The notes under the pieces were generated by a model. That model saw nothing but the letters and a program-made list of their open reading frames with translations, had not been told where the DNA came from and ran no database searches. A stretch of 64,000 nucleotides of DNA from Stutzerimonas decontaminans (lineage in GTDB: Bacteria > Pseudomonadota > Gammaproteobacteria > Pseudomonadales > Pseudomonadaceae), in assembly GCF_000661915.1 (NCBI RefSeq), contig NZ_CP007509.1, positions 4,477,501 to 4,541,500 of the forward strand, given 5' to 3'. This document shows, in pieces, positions 34,571-43,363 of this stretch (the first letter of the stretch is position 1; the number at the start of each line of letters is the position of its first letter). A program made the translations under genes and the position numbers.

Positions 34571-34843
34571 ATGCTAACCCCCGACACCGCCGTCCATATC
34601 GTCTCCAACGCCATCCACGTGATCGTCCTGGTGGTCTGCGTACTGATCGTGCCGAGCCTGCTTGGCGGCCTCTTGATCAGCATTTTCCAGGCCGCCACGC
34701 AGATCAACGAACAGATGCTGAGCTTTCTCCCGCGCCTGCTGATCACCCTCGGCATGCTGGTGTTCGCCGGGCACTGGATCCTGCGCACGCTGAGCGATCT
34801 GTTCATCGAAACCTTCCAGCAGGCGGGTCGCCTGGTCGGCTGA
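34571..34843 (+). CDS. fliQ: Flagellar export gate protein FliQ
   Basis: 90 residues, standard FliQ length, with two membrane helices (VSNAIHVIVLVVCVLIVPSL; LPRLLITLGMLVFAGHWILR) and the conserved GGLLISIFQAATQINEQMLS between. It is a subunit of the FliPQR gate. The ATG follows CAGGTGCCCCA right at the end of the repeat insertion, so the gene is intact, but its transcript must cross the repeats or start anew. Confidence 0.96.
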   Translation: MLTPDTAVHIVSNAIHVIVLVVCVLIVPSLLGGLLISIFQAATQINEQMLSFLPRLLITLGMLVFAGHWILRTLSDLFIETFQQAGRLVG

Positions 34844-34846
34844 ATC

Positions 34847-35644
34847 ATGCCCAACGATCCCCTGATGCACGCCGGCCAATACCTGCAATCGCTGCTCGCC
34901 TACTGGTGGCCGTTCTGCCGGATCATGGCCGTGTTCAGTCTGGCGCCGATGTTCAGTCACAAGGCGATCAGCGTGCGTGTGCGCATCCTCCTGGCGCTGG
35001 CGCTGACCCTGGTGCTGGGCGCGGCGTTGCCGACGCCGCCCAATCTCGACCCGCTGTCGCTGGCTGGCATGCTGGCTGCCATCGAGCAGATCGCCATGGG
35101 CCTGCTGCTGGGCCTGGCGCTGCTCTTGGTGTTCACCGTGTTCACCCTGATCGGTGACGTGGTCTCGACCCAGCTCGGCCTGTCCATGGCGGTGTTCAAC
35201 GACCCCATGAACGGCGTGTCCTCGGCGTCGATCATCTACCAGCTGTACTTCATCCTGCTGGCGCTGCTGTTCTTCGCTATCGACGGCCATCTGGTCACGG
35301 TGAGCATCATCTACCAGAGCTTCGTCTACTGGCCGATCGGCAGCGGGCTGTTCTACGACGGCCTGCAGACCATCGCCTGGTCTATGGCCTGGGTGATCTC
35401 GGCGGCGCTGCTGATCGCCCTGCCGATCGTCTTCTGCATGACCCTGGTGCAGTTCTGCTTCGGCCTGCTCAATCGCATCTCGCCGGCGATGAACCTGTTC
35501 TCGCTGGGCTTTCCCATGGCGATCCTGGCCGGGCTGTCGCTGATCTACCTGACCCTGCCGAACCTCGCCGAGGCCTACCTGCACCTGACCCGCGACCTGC
35601 TGGACAAGATCGGCGTACTGCTCAGGAGCAGCGGCCATGTCTGA
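34847..35644 (+). CDS. fliR: Flagellar export gate protein FliR
   Basis: 265 residues, a polytopic FliR with segments such as YWWPFCRIMAVFSLAPMFSH, AISVRVRILLALALTLVLGA, IAMGLLLGLALLLVFTVFTL and LLNRISPAMNLFSLGFPMAI. It forms the export gate with FliP and FliQ. It starts 3 nt after the fliQ stop and overlaps flhB by 8 nt. Confidence 0.96.
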   Translation: MPNDPLMHAGQYLQSLLAYWWPFCRIMAVFSLAPMFSHKAISVRVRILLALALTLVLGAALPTPPNLDPLSLAGMLAAIEQIAMGLLLGLALLLVFTVFTLIGDVVSTQLGLSMAVFNDPMNGVSSASIIYQLYFILLALLFFAIDGHLVTVSIIYQSFVYWPIGSGLFYDGLQTIAWSMAWVISAALLIALPIVFCMTLVQFCFGLLNRISPAMNLFSLGFPMAILAGLSLIYLTLPNLAEAYLHLTRDLLDKIGVLLRSSGHV

Positions 35645-36779
35645 GCAGAACAGCAGTCAGGAAAAGACCGAAGAGGCCTCCGAGCAGAAACTCAAGAAGA
35701 GCCGCGACGACGGCCAGGTCACCCGCTCCAAGGACGTGGCCACCACCGTCTCTCTGCTCGCCACGCTGTTGCTGCTCAAGCTCAGCGCCGGGCTGTTCCT
35801 CGACGGCATGCAACAGAGCTTCAGCTACTCCTACATCAACTTCCAGCAGAGCGAGATCGGCATCGACGATGTGCAGGTGATCCTGTTGCACAACCTGCTG
35901 GTGTTCATCAGCGTGCTGCTGCCACTGCTGCTGACGCCGATCCTGGTCATCGTTTTCGCCCTGGTGCCGGGTGGCTGGGTATTCGCCTCGAAGAACTTCG
36001 CGCCCAAGTTCAGCAAGCTCAACCCCATCACCGGACTGGGGCGGATGGTCGGCGCGCAGAACTGGAGCGAGCTCGCCAAGTCGCTGCTGAAGATCACCGC
36101 CCTGCTCAGCATCGCCGCCTGGCAGCTTTACTACGCGGCGCCGCGGCTGATCGCGTTGCAGCGCACCGATATCTTCAACGCCATCGGCGGTGCCTTCTCG
36201 CTGACCTTCGACCTGGCGATTTCGTTGCTGCTGGTGTTCGTGCTGTTCTCCTTCATCGACATCCCGCTACAGCGCTTCTTCTTCCTGAAGAAAATGCGCA
36301 TGACCAAGCAGGAGCGCAAGGAAGAGCACAAGAACCAGGAAGGTCGACCCGAGGTGAAGGCGCGCATCAAGCAACTGCAGCGCGCACTGGCACAACGGCA
36401 GATCACCAAGGTGATCAAGGAGGCCGACGTGGTGATCGTCAACCCGACCCACTATGCCGTGGCACTCAAGTACGACCCGAAGAAGGCCGAAACACCATTC
36501 GTGATCGCCCGCGGTGTCGATGAGATGGCGCTGTACATCCGCAAGATGGCCCAGGCCAATCAACGCGAAGTGCTCGAGTTGCCGCCACTGGCCCGCGCCA
36601 TCTACTACAGCACTCAGGTCAATCAGCAGATTCCGGCGCCGCTCTACACCGCCGTGGCTCACGTGCTGACCTACATCCTCCAGCTCAAGGCCTGGAAACA
36701 GGGCCGCCGGGAAAGCAAACCGGCGCTGGCCAGCAACATCCACATCCCCGAAGAACTGTTCAACCGAGCGCGCTCATGA
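35637..36779 (+). CDS. flhB: Flagellar export specificity switch FlhB
   Basis: 380 residues. Four membrane helices in the N-terminal half follow the conserved EKTEEASEQKLKKSRDDGQV start. The cytoplasmic C-terminal domain has the self-cleaving NPTH at 269-272 (VIVNPTHYAVALKYD). Cleavage after the Asn, triggered with LafE/FliK, switches export from rod/hook to filament substrates. The C-terminal tail (ESKPALASNIHIPEELFNRA) is longer than minimal. The stop overlaps the flhA start by 4 nt. Confidence 0.97.
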   Translation: MSEQNSSQEKTEEASEQKLKKSRDDGQVTRSKDVATTVSLLATLLLLKLSAGLFLDGMQQSFSYSYINFQQSEIGIDDVQVILLHNLLVFISVLLPLLLTPILVIVFALVPGGWVFASKNFAPKFSKLNPITGLGRMVGAQNWSELAKSLLKITALLSIAAWQLYYAAPRLIALQRTDIFNAIGGAFSLTFDLAISLLLVFVLFSFIDIPLQRFFFLKKMRMTKQERKEEHKNQEGRPEVKARIKQLQRALAQRQITKVIKEADVVIVNPTHYAVALKYDPKKAETPFVIARGVDEMALYIRKMAQANQREVLELPPLARAIYYSTQVNQQIPAPLYTAVAHVLTYILQLKAWKQGRRESKPALASNIHIPEELFNRARS

Positions 36780-38872
36780 GCCTGATTCAGAAACTCACGC
36801 CCACATTCCGCAGCGGACGGATCGGCATTCCGCTGATCATTCTGTCGATTCTGGCGATGATCATCCTGCCGCTGCCGCCGCAGCTGCTGGATATTCTGTT
36901 CACCTTCAACATCGCCATGGCGGTGCTGGTGCTGCTGGTCAGCGTGTCGTCGAAGAGCCCGCTGGACTTCTCGCTGTTCCCCACGGTGATCCTGGTCACG
37001 ACGCTGATGCGTCTGACGTTGAACGTCGCCTCGACGCGCGTTGTGCTGCTCGAAGGCCATACCGGCACCGGCGCGGCGGGCAAGGTGATCGAGGCCTTCG
37101 GCGAGGTGGTGATTGGCGGCAACTTCATCGTCGGCCTGGTGGTGTTCGTGATCCTGATGATCATCAACTTCATCGTCATCACCAAGGGCGGCGAGCGCAT
37201 CTCCGAAGTCACCGCGCGCTTCACCCTGGACGCCCTGCCGGGCAAGCAGATGGCCATCGACGCCGATCTCAATGCCGGCCTGCTGACCCAGGAAGATGCC
37301 AAGGCGCGGCGCCAGGAAGTGGCCAAGGAAGCCGACTTCTACGGTGCAATGGACGGCGCGTCGAAGTTCGTCCGCGGCGATGCCATCGCCGGCATCCTGA
37401 TCCTGCTGATCAACCTCTTCGGCGGTTTCGCCATCGGCGTGTTCGTCCATGATCTCGGCGCCGGCGAGGCGTTCAAACAGTACGCCCTGCTGACCATCGG
37501 TGACGGCCTGGTGGCGCAGATTCCGGCGCTGCTGTTGTCCACCGCGGCGGCAATCATCGTCACCCGCATCAATGAATCCAGCGACATCACCAGCCAGGTA
37601 CAGCGCCAGCTGCTGGCCAACCCGGCCTCGCTGTACACCGTGGCCGGCATTCTCTTCGTGCTCGGCATGGTGCCGGGCATGCCGCACCTGGCATTCATCG
37701 GTTTCGCCGCACTGATCGCCTTCATCGCCTGGCGCGTATCGCTGCACGAGCCACCAGCCGCCGGTGCCGATCTCAAGGACATCCAGGCCATCGGCCAGGC
37801 GATGGACAAGGAAAAGGCGCAATCGCTGGCCTGGGAAGACATCCCGCTGGTCGAGCGGCTGTCGGTATCGCTCGGCTACAAGCTGGTCGGGCTGGTCAAC
37901 GAGGCCTCCGGGGCGCCATTGCCGGCACGCGTACGCGGTGTACGGCAGACGCTTTCCGAGCATCTGGGCTTTCTGCTGCCGGAAGTGCAGATCCGCGACA
38001 GCCTCAGGCTCAAGGCCTCGCAGTACGACATCTACATCAACGGCGAGAAGATCGACGGCGCCGAGCTGCATGCCGACCGCCTGATGGCGATTCCCTCGCC
38101 GGAGCTGTATGGCGAGATCGACGGCATCCTCGGCACCGACCCGGCCTATCGCATGCAGGTGGTGTGGATTCAGCCGACCGACAAGTCGCGGGCGCTGAAC
38201 CTCGGCTATCAGGTGATCGACTGCGCCAGCGTCATCGCCACGCATCTGAACAAGGTGATCCGCGAGCATCTGCCGGATCTGTTCAAGCACGACGACGTCG
38301 AGCACCTGATGCAGCGCCTGACCGTGCAGGCGCCGAAACTTGCCGAAAGCCTGAAGAACGCCCTGAGCTACACCCAGCAGATGCGCGTGTACCGTCAGCT
38401 GTTGCTGGAAGAAGTGCCGCTGCGCGACATCGAGACCATCGCCAGCACCCTGCTCGAATGCAGCGAAACCACCAAGGACCCGGTGCTGCTGGCCGCCGAC
38501 GTGCGCTACGCACTGCGCCGCAGTATCGTTTCGATGGTCGCCGGCGACCGTCGTGAACTGGGCGTGTTCGTGCTGGAAAATGCGTTGGAAAACACCTTGC
38601 TCAATGCGCTGGCCATCGCTCAGCAGGCCGGGCCGGTGAGCCTGGACAACATTCCGGTGGAGCCAAGCCTGCTCAATCAGCTGCAGAACAGCATGCCGGT
38701 GGTGAAGGAAAAACTGCGCAAGGACGGTCACCCGCCGATCCTCACGGTAATGCCGCAGCTGCGCCCACTATTGGCGCGTTACGCCCGTGTGTTCAGTCCG
38801 GGCCTGCACGTGCTGTCGCAGAACGAGATCCCCGACCGGGTCGGCGTGAATATCCTCGGCACGCTCGGCTGA
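36776..38872 (+). CDS. flhA: Flagellar export channel protein FlhA
   Basis: 698 residues, normal for FlhA. Eight membrane helices fill the N-terminal half, with the conserved FHIPEP-family stretch DFSLFPTVILVTTLMRLTLN, VASTRVVLL and, after the fourth helix, TARFTLDALPGKQMAIDADL, NAGLL. The cytoplasmic domain (about 360-698) binds chaperone-substrate complexes (VQIRDSLRLKASQYDIYING, RAL-NLGYQVIDCASVIATHL). It is the last gene of the fliM-flhA operon and of the lateral cluster. Confidence 0.97.
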   Translation: MSLIQKLTPTFRSGRIGIPLIILSILAMIILPLPPQLLDILFTFNIAMAVLVLLVSVSSKSPLDFSLFPTVILVTTLMRLTLNVASTRVVLLEGHTGTGAAGKVIEAFGEVVIGGNFIVGLVVFVILMIINFIVITKGGERISEVTARFTLDALPGKQMAIDADLNAGLLTQEDAKARRQEVAKEADFYGAMDGASKFVRGDAIAGILILLINLFGGFAIGVFVHDLGAGEAFKQYALLTIGDGLVAQIPALLLSTAAAIIVTRINESSDITSQVQRQLLANPASLYTVAGILFVLGMVPGMPHLAFIGFAALIAFIAWRVSLHEPPAAGADLKDIQAIGQAMDKEKAQSLAWEDIPLVERLSVSLGYKLVGLVNEASGAPLPARVRGVRQTLSEHLGFLLPEVQIRDSLRLKASQYDIYINGEKIDGAELHADRLMAIPSPELYGEIDGILGTDPAYRMQVVWIQPTDKSRALNLGYQVIDCASVIATHLNKVIREHLPDLFKHDDVEHLMQRLTVQAPKLAESLKNALSYTQQMRVYRQLLLEEVPLRDIETIASTLLECSETTKDPVLLAADVRYALRRSIVSMVAGDRRELGVFVLENALENTLLNALAIAQQAGPVSLDNIPVEPSLLNQLQNSMPVVKEKLRKDGHPPILTVMPQLRPLLARYARVFSPGLHVLSQNEIPDRVGVNILGTLG

Positions 38873-38899
38873 GCCGCGCTGCCCGCAGCGGCGCGAGGG

Positions 38900-39241
38900 T
38901 CAGTAAACCTTGCGCCGCCGCGGCAGCTGCTCGGCCACCATGGCAGTGAACTCCGCCGACGGCCGATCGAGGGCGAAGCCCATTTCGAAGCTGTCGCGCC
39001 GCGAGTCCTTGCGCGACCACTGACAGATCACCACCGCCTCGATCTGTCGCACCCGCTCACCGTGCCCCGGCACATGCAGCACCATCTCGTAGCAACCGCC
39101 CACCGCCAGCGGCTGTTTGGCGACCAGGCGCAACCCGCCGAGCGACAGATCGGCGACATAGCCCATCGGCTCGCCGTTCAGCCGGTTGGTGACCTGGATG
39201 CTGCTGATGTGGCGGAAGCTGAAGCGGCTGTGCTGGCGCAT
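38900..39241 (-). CDS. PilZ-domain c-di-GMP-binding protein
   Basis: 113 residues, a stand-alone PilZ domain. The two c-di-GMP contacts are intact: RFSFR (R6xxxR10, RxxxR motif) and DLSLGG (about 31-36, the D/NxSxxG motif). Beta-barrel segments follow (CYEMVLHVPGHGERVRQIEA). PilZ proteins near flagellar genes often slow or stop the motor when c-di-GMP is high, and this gene sits 27 bp from flhA on the opposite strand. A specific link to the lateral motor is inference. The Shine-Dalgarno is weak. Confidence 0.9.
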   Translation of the reverse strand: MRQHSRFSFRHISSIQVTNRLNGEPMGYVADLSLGGLRLVAKQPLAVGGCYEMVLHVPGHGERVRQIEAVVICQWSRKDSRRDSFEMGFALDRPSAEFTAMVAEQLPRRRKVY

Positions 39242-39407
39242 GTCCGTTGCTCGGGCAGATGGATCGGTGCCGCGGCACGGAAGGCTCCGCTACCGCGGTC
39301 GCTGGCAGTGTATAGAGCCAGCAGGCGACCGGATCGCCGCTGTAGTTAAGCTCATAGCGCCCTGCCGATCATCCCCGTGACATCCGTCACACCGCTGCCC
39401 ACCAAAG

Positions 39408-39614
39408 CTAGCGCTCCGGCTCGCCCTGGGCCTGCTCTTCACTCACCTCATCGGCCAGCCCCGGCGGTACGTTGTAGGCGCCGCCCGGCACATCACTTTC
39501 ATCGCCGCCGGCGACCTCGCCCTGGGTGGAGGTGGTCTCCGGATTCTGCTCGTGGGCGGCGCCAGTCTGATCGATGGACTCGACGCTTTCGCGGCCCTGT
39601 TCATTCTCGCTCAT
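39408..39614 (-). CDS. Small acidic hypothetical protein
   Basis: 68 residues from ATG 39614 with GAGGAG 6 nt upstream; a GTG one codon earlier is the alternative. It is very acidic and polar (MSENEQGRESVESIDQTGAA, GGDESDVPGG), with no hydrophobic core, so it is probably disordered. No family is recognised. The good ribosome-binding site and codon use support a real gene. No function is suggested. Confidence 0.6.
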   Translation of the reverse strand: MSENEQGRESVESIDQTGAAHEQNPETTSTQGEVAGGDESDVPGGAYNVPPGLADEVSEEQAQGEPER

Positions 39615-39800
39615 CACGCGCTCCTCGTTGTAACGGCGCCCCGGCCCATCCGGGGTTCCTCTGGCTTAGGAAGTGCCTCGCCGGCGGAAGTTGCAAGACC
39701 AAGCCGGCTTTCTGGACCAATGGCCGCTCGGCGGGGCAGCTGAACTAAACCAGCGGGCTGGCAGCCAAAACTGGACTAGAACCTGCCATAGAACAGAACC

Positions 39801-41219
39801 ATGCAACTGAATTCTCGCAGCCTGCCGATCACCCCTGCCATCAATCCGGAGCCGGACCAGCCGTCTCGGGCGCTGTACTTCGCCCTTCTGCGCGAGGTTG
39901 ATCAGCACGCGCGCGACAGTGCCGCGGATTACCTGCGCCTGCAGTTGGATGCCGCTGCCGCCTTGCCCTGTGACTTGCCGGAACACCCAGCAGAGCTGGA
40001 TGCCTGGGTCATGCAACGCACCGAAACGGTCGGGCGCCAGTATCAGGCGTACCTGGATCAGCGCCGGGCCGGGGGAGCACGTCGCTATTTCGCCAGCAAG
40101 GCCCATGCGCTGCATTTTCTGCGCGGGGTGGCCCCGACCAAGCTGGTCGATGGCGCCTGGCTCTACGGGCTGCTGCAGCGCTGGGACGACGCACGTTTCA
40201 CCGCACTGATCCAGACTTACCTGGAAGAGCTCGGTGAAGGCCTTCCGGAGAAAAACCACGTGGTGCTCTATCGCAAGTTGCTGGCCAATCAGGGCTGCGA
40301 CGACTGGCAGGAGCTCGACGATGAGCATTTCGTCCAGGGCGCCATCCAGCTTGCGCTGGCCGAGCACGCCGAGCAGTTCCTGCCGGAAGTGATCGGCTTC
40401 AACCTGGGCTACGAACAGCTGCCGCTGCACCTGCTGATCACCTCCTACGAGCTGACCGAACTGGGCATCGACCCCTACTACTTCACCCTGCACGTCACCG
40501 TCGACAATGCCGACAACGGCCACGCGAGGAAGGCCGTGCAGGGCGTGCTGGACGCCTTGCCGCAAGTTGGCGACAGCGCTGAGTTCTATCGACGGGTGCG
40601 CGACGGCTACCGGCTCAACGACCTCGGCGCCAGCACCGTCTCGGTGATCGGTGACTTCGATCTGTCCGCCGAGGTACAGCGCATCTTTGAGAAGAAGGCC
40701 GCGGTCGGCCAGTTCGTGCATTCGGACTATTGCCGCTTCGAAGGCCGCACGGTCAATCAGTGGCTGGCCGAGGACGTCCAACAGTTCCTCACCGTGCTGG
40801 ACAAGCGCGGCTGGATCAAGCGTGGCCACGACCCACACGAGAGCCGCTTCTGGCAGCTCATCGTCGGCGAACAGGCGCCGATGTTCGGCGTCTTCAGCGC
40901 CTACGAGCAGCAGATGATCCATGACTGGATCGCCGCCGACTGGCAGCCAGAAGGCAAGCGCAGCCCGCGCGGTGCGTTGCTGCAGCGGCAGGCGCTGTTC
41001 AACACCCGCCGCGTGCCGCAGGAGAGTGCACCAAAACCGGCTGAGGCTGCCGCCGGCAACGATTTCGACGAGGAACTGCAGCTGCTCGAGCAGCAGGTGG
41101 CGCGTCTGCCCGATCGCGCCGCGCGCATGCGGCTGCTGCTGCCACTGCTCGCCCCGCAGCGGCACCACAGCGCCGCCGGTCTGCTGGCCACGCGGTTGTT
41201 CAACGGACTTTTCAACTGA
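39801..41219 (+). CDS. Iron-containing redox enzyme-like (heme-oxygenase fold) protein
   Basis: 472 residues, helical throughout the first 280. The stretch 100-250 resembles the iron-containing redox enzyme family (Haem_oxygenas_2 type; diiron or single-iron oxidases of the heme-oxygenase-like fold). It has EELGEGLPEKNHVVLYRKLL (about 142-161), EVIGFNLGYEQLPLHLLITS and TLHVTVDNADNGHARKAV (229-246). E142/E143, H153, E205, H231, D235 and H241 are candidate metal ligands. The C-terminal part (about 300-472) is extra and unassigned. A methyltransferase gene follows 22 nt later, suggesting a two-enzyme pathway. The substrate is unknown. Confidence 0.65.
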   Translation: MQLNSRSLPITPAINPEPDQPSRALYFALLREVDQHARDSAADYLRLQLDAAAALPCDLPEHPAELDAWVMQRTETVGRQYQAYLDQRRAGGARRYFASKAHALHFLRGVAPTKLVDGAWLYGLLQRWDDARFTALIQTYLEELGEGLPEKNHVVLYRKLLANQGCDDWQELDDEHFVQGAIQLALAEHAEQFLPEVIGFNLGYEQLPLHLLITSYELTELGIDPYYFTLHVTVDNADNGHARKAVQGVLDALPQVGDSAEFYRRVRDGYRLNDLGASTVSVIGDFDLSAEVQRIFEKKAAVGQFVHSDYCRFEGRTVNQWLAEDVQQFLTVLDKRGWIKRGHDPHESRFWQLIVGEQAPMFGVFSAYEQQMIHDWIAADWQPEGKRSPRGALLQRQALFNTRRVPQESAPKPAEAAAGNDFDEELQLLEQQVARLPDRAARMRLLLPLLAPQRHHSAAGLLATRLFNGLFN

Positions 41220-41241
41220 GGCACCACCAAGGAAAGCAACG

Positions 41242-42189
41242 ATGACCATGGACAATGCGCAGGACCGCGCGCTGCTGCACCTGGGCCAGGCCCTGCGGGA
41301 CCGCGGCTATCACTTCATCACCCCCACGCCGCTGACCCATGAACGGGTCAACCAGCGCCCGGAAAATGCGCTCGCCGAAGACCTGCCTGGGGTGTTCGGC
41401 TGGAGTCGCCCATTCCAGCACGAACTGCTGCCACCACCGCTGTTCAGCCTGATGGATCAGGCCGATGTACTGGAACCCCACGGCTCGCGCTGGCGCTCCA
41501 AGGTGCGCCTGTCCAGCCTCGACGGTCAGCTATTCCTGCATTCGGCATTTCCCACCGAAGCCAGCGATGCGGTGTTCTTCGGCCCGGACACCTACCGTTT
41601 CGCCAGCGCCATCCGCTGTCACCTCAACCAGCACGCCGGCGAGATCCGCCGCGTGGTGGACATCGGCTGCGGCTCGGGTGCCGGGGCGATCCTCACCGCC
41701 CTGGCGCGCCCCCATGCCGAGGTGCTGGCGGTGGATATCAACCCAGAGGCGCTGCGCCTGACGCGCATCAACGCGGCGCTAGCTGGGGCGGACAACCTGC
41801 GCGCCATGCACAGCGACCTGCTGAGTGCGGCCGAGGGCGAGTTCGACCTGATCCTGGCCAACCCGCCCTATCTGGTCGACGCCGATCAGCGCGCCTATCG
41901 CCACGGCGGTGGACCGCTTGGCGCCGGGCTGTCTCTCGCCATTCTCGACGCGGCACTCGCCCGCCTGGCTCCAGGCGGCACGCTGCTGCTGTACACCGGC
42001 GTGGCGATGCTGGAAAACCAGGACCCCTTCCTGACCGAGGTACGCCAGCGCCTGGAACGCACTGACCTGCAATGGGGCTACCGCGAAATCGACCCGGACG
42101 TGTTTGGCGAGGAGCTGCTGGGTGGCGCCTACGTCAAATGCGATCGCATTGCGGCCGTGGTGCTGGAAGTGACGCGGGCGATGGGCTGA
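41242..42189 (+). CDS. SAM-dependent methyltransferase with NPPY motif
   Basis: 315 residues from ATG 41242, 7 nt after AAGGA. Class I Rossmann methyltransferase: motif I VDIGCGSGAGAI (139-150), acidic residue VLAVDINPEA (161-170) and NPPY at 207-210. NPPY is typical of enzymes that methylate amide or amino nitrogens (PrmC/HemK, RsmC, N6-adenine). The N-terminal 130 residues form a distinct domain, as in PrmC-like enzymes, but it is not a clear PrmC. It probably works with the redox enzyme encoded just upstream. Confidence 0.85.
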   Translation: MTMDNAQDRALLHLGQALRDRGYHFITPTPLTHERVNQRPENALAEDLPGVFGWSRPFQHELLPPPLFSLMDQADVLEPHGSRWRSKVRLSSLDGQLFLHSAFPTEASDAVFFGPDTYRFASAIRCHLNQHAGEIRRVVDIGCGSGAGAILTALARPHAEVLAVDINPEALRLTRINAALAGADNLRAMHSDLLSAAEGEFDLILANPPYLVDADQRAYRHGGGPLGAGLSLAILDAALARLAPGGTLLLYTGVAMLENQDPFLTEVRQRLERTDLQWGYREIDPDVFGEELLGGAYVKCDRIAAVVLEVTRAMG

Positions 42190-42207
42190 CAGTAGGCGGA
42201 GGTTGGC

Positions 42208-42283
42208 GCGTGGAAAACGCTTCGCGGTTTTCCACGCTGCGATCGGCCAGGCGTAGGGTGGATAACGCCGCAGGCTTATCCAC
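42208..42283. repeat. Double-hairpin module, copy 2
   Basis: GCGTGGAAAAC-GCTTCGCG-GTTTTCCACGC (42208-42237) and GTGGATAA-CGCCGCAGGC-TTATCCAC (42258-42283, preceded by GTAGG) correspond to the two hairpins at 34152-34179 and 34082-34107, in swapped order. It lies between the convergent methyltransferase and AEC genes and may also act in termination. Confidence 0.7.
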
Positions 42284-42302
42284 GCGAAAGTGAGCGCGCA
42301 TA

Positions 42303-43235
42303 TCAGACCGGCAGCAGCACCAGAATCAGCGACAAGGTGATCAGCGAGCCCAACGTCGAGAGCAACACCACGCGCGAGACCCGCGAGCCTTCGCGGCCGT
42401 AGAACTCGGCAAGCATGTACGGGCCGGTACCAGTGGGCAGCGCGCTGAGCAGCAGTGCCGAATAGGCCCACAGCGTTGGCAGCTCGAATACCTGAAAAGC
42501 CAGATACCAGGTGATCAGCGGCTGCACCACCAGCTTCAGCCCCACCAGCGGCCAGACCCCCTGCACCTTGCCTCCCGGCTGCGGCTGGGCGAGGAACAGC
42601 CCCAGCGAAACCAGCGCACAAGGCGCCGCGGCCGCACCCAGCAGCTTGAGCAGCGTCGCCAGCGGCACCGGCAATTGCAGGCCACTCGCCGCCCAGAGCG
42701 CCCCGAGCAGCGGCGCGATCACCAGCGGATTGCGCGCCAGCGCACCACTGACCTTACCCAGCGTGCGCAACACGCCCTGCCCGGCATGCAGTCCGGTCTC
42801 GACGCAGGCCAGGGCGATGGCAAACAGCACGCAGACCACCACGATCGAGGCGACCATCGCCGGCTGTAGCGCCTCGTCGCCGAGCACCAGCATGCACAGC
42901 GGAATCCCGACATAGCCGGTGTTGGCGTAGGAGGCACCTAGCGCATCCAGGCTGGCGTCGACCAGCGGCTGCTTTTGCAGCATGCGATACGCAAGGGTGA
43001 AGGCGAACACGCCGAGGCAGCCGATGGCAAACGCCGCGATGAAGCCGGGCTGCCAGAGCTGCTCCCAGGTCGAGGTGGCAACGACGCTGAACAGCAGCGC
43101 CGGCAGTCCCAGCCAGACCACGAAACGGTTGAGTTCGGAGGCGCCGGTCGGCCCCATCCTGCCGCTACGGCGGCACAGGTAACCGAGCAGGATCAGCGCA
43201 AAGACGGGCAGGACGACATTGACGACCGAAGACAT
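42303..43235 (-). CDS. AEC (auxin efflux carrier) family transporter
   Basis: 310 residues with about ten membrane segments in two halves, as in the AEC family of bacterial malate/auxin-type carriers. Typical elements are NVVLPVFALILLGYLCRRSG, GLPALLFSVVATSTWEQL, YANTGYVGIPLCMLVLGDEA and LPTGTGPYMLAEFYGREGSR, where the G-rich turns of the crossing helices lie. The substrate cannot be read from sequence. It is a single gene on the minus strand. Confidence 0.88.
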   Translation of the reverse strand: MSSVVNVVLPVFALILLGYLCRRSGRMGPTGASELNRFVVWLGLPALLFSVVATSTWEQLWQPGFIAAFAIGCLGVFAFTLAYRMLQKQPLVDASLDALGASYANTGYVGIPLCMLVLGDEALQPAMVASIVVVCVLFAIALACVETGLHAGQGVLRTLGKVSGALARNPLVIAPLLGALWAASGLQLPVPLATLLKLLGAAAAPCALVSLGLFLAQPQPGGKVQGVWPLVGLKLVVQPLITWYLAFQVFELPTLWAYSALLLSALPTGTGPYMLAEFYGREGSRVSRVVLLSTLGSLITLSLILVLLPV

Positions 43236-43363
43236 GGACTCTCATCTGCAAACTGGCGGCGCGGCACGAGGCCTGGACCAAAACGGCCGGCCACCATAGC
43301 AAATGCGGCGGATCGTCGCGCACAGAGTCGACCAGGCTGTGCTCGTCCGACCCGGACTTCAGC

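Noticed and set aside
33624..34577. 317-codon open frame on the plus strand between fliP and fliQ
   Set aside because: It runs through inverted arms and hairpins of a repeat element, has no Shine-Dalgarno or recognisable domain, and overlaps the fliQ start; openness is due to base composition.
36671..38731. 686-codon frame antisense to flhA
   Set aside because: Antisense shadow of a strongly conserved gene.
39666..41255. 529-codon frame antisense to the redox-enzyme gene
   Set aside because: Shadow; the plus-strand gene has a helical fold signature and a coupled downstream partner.
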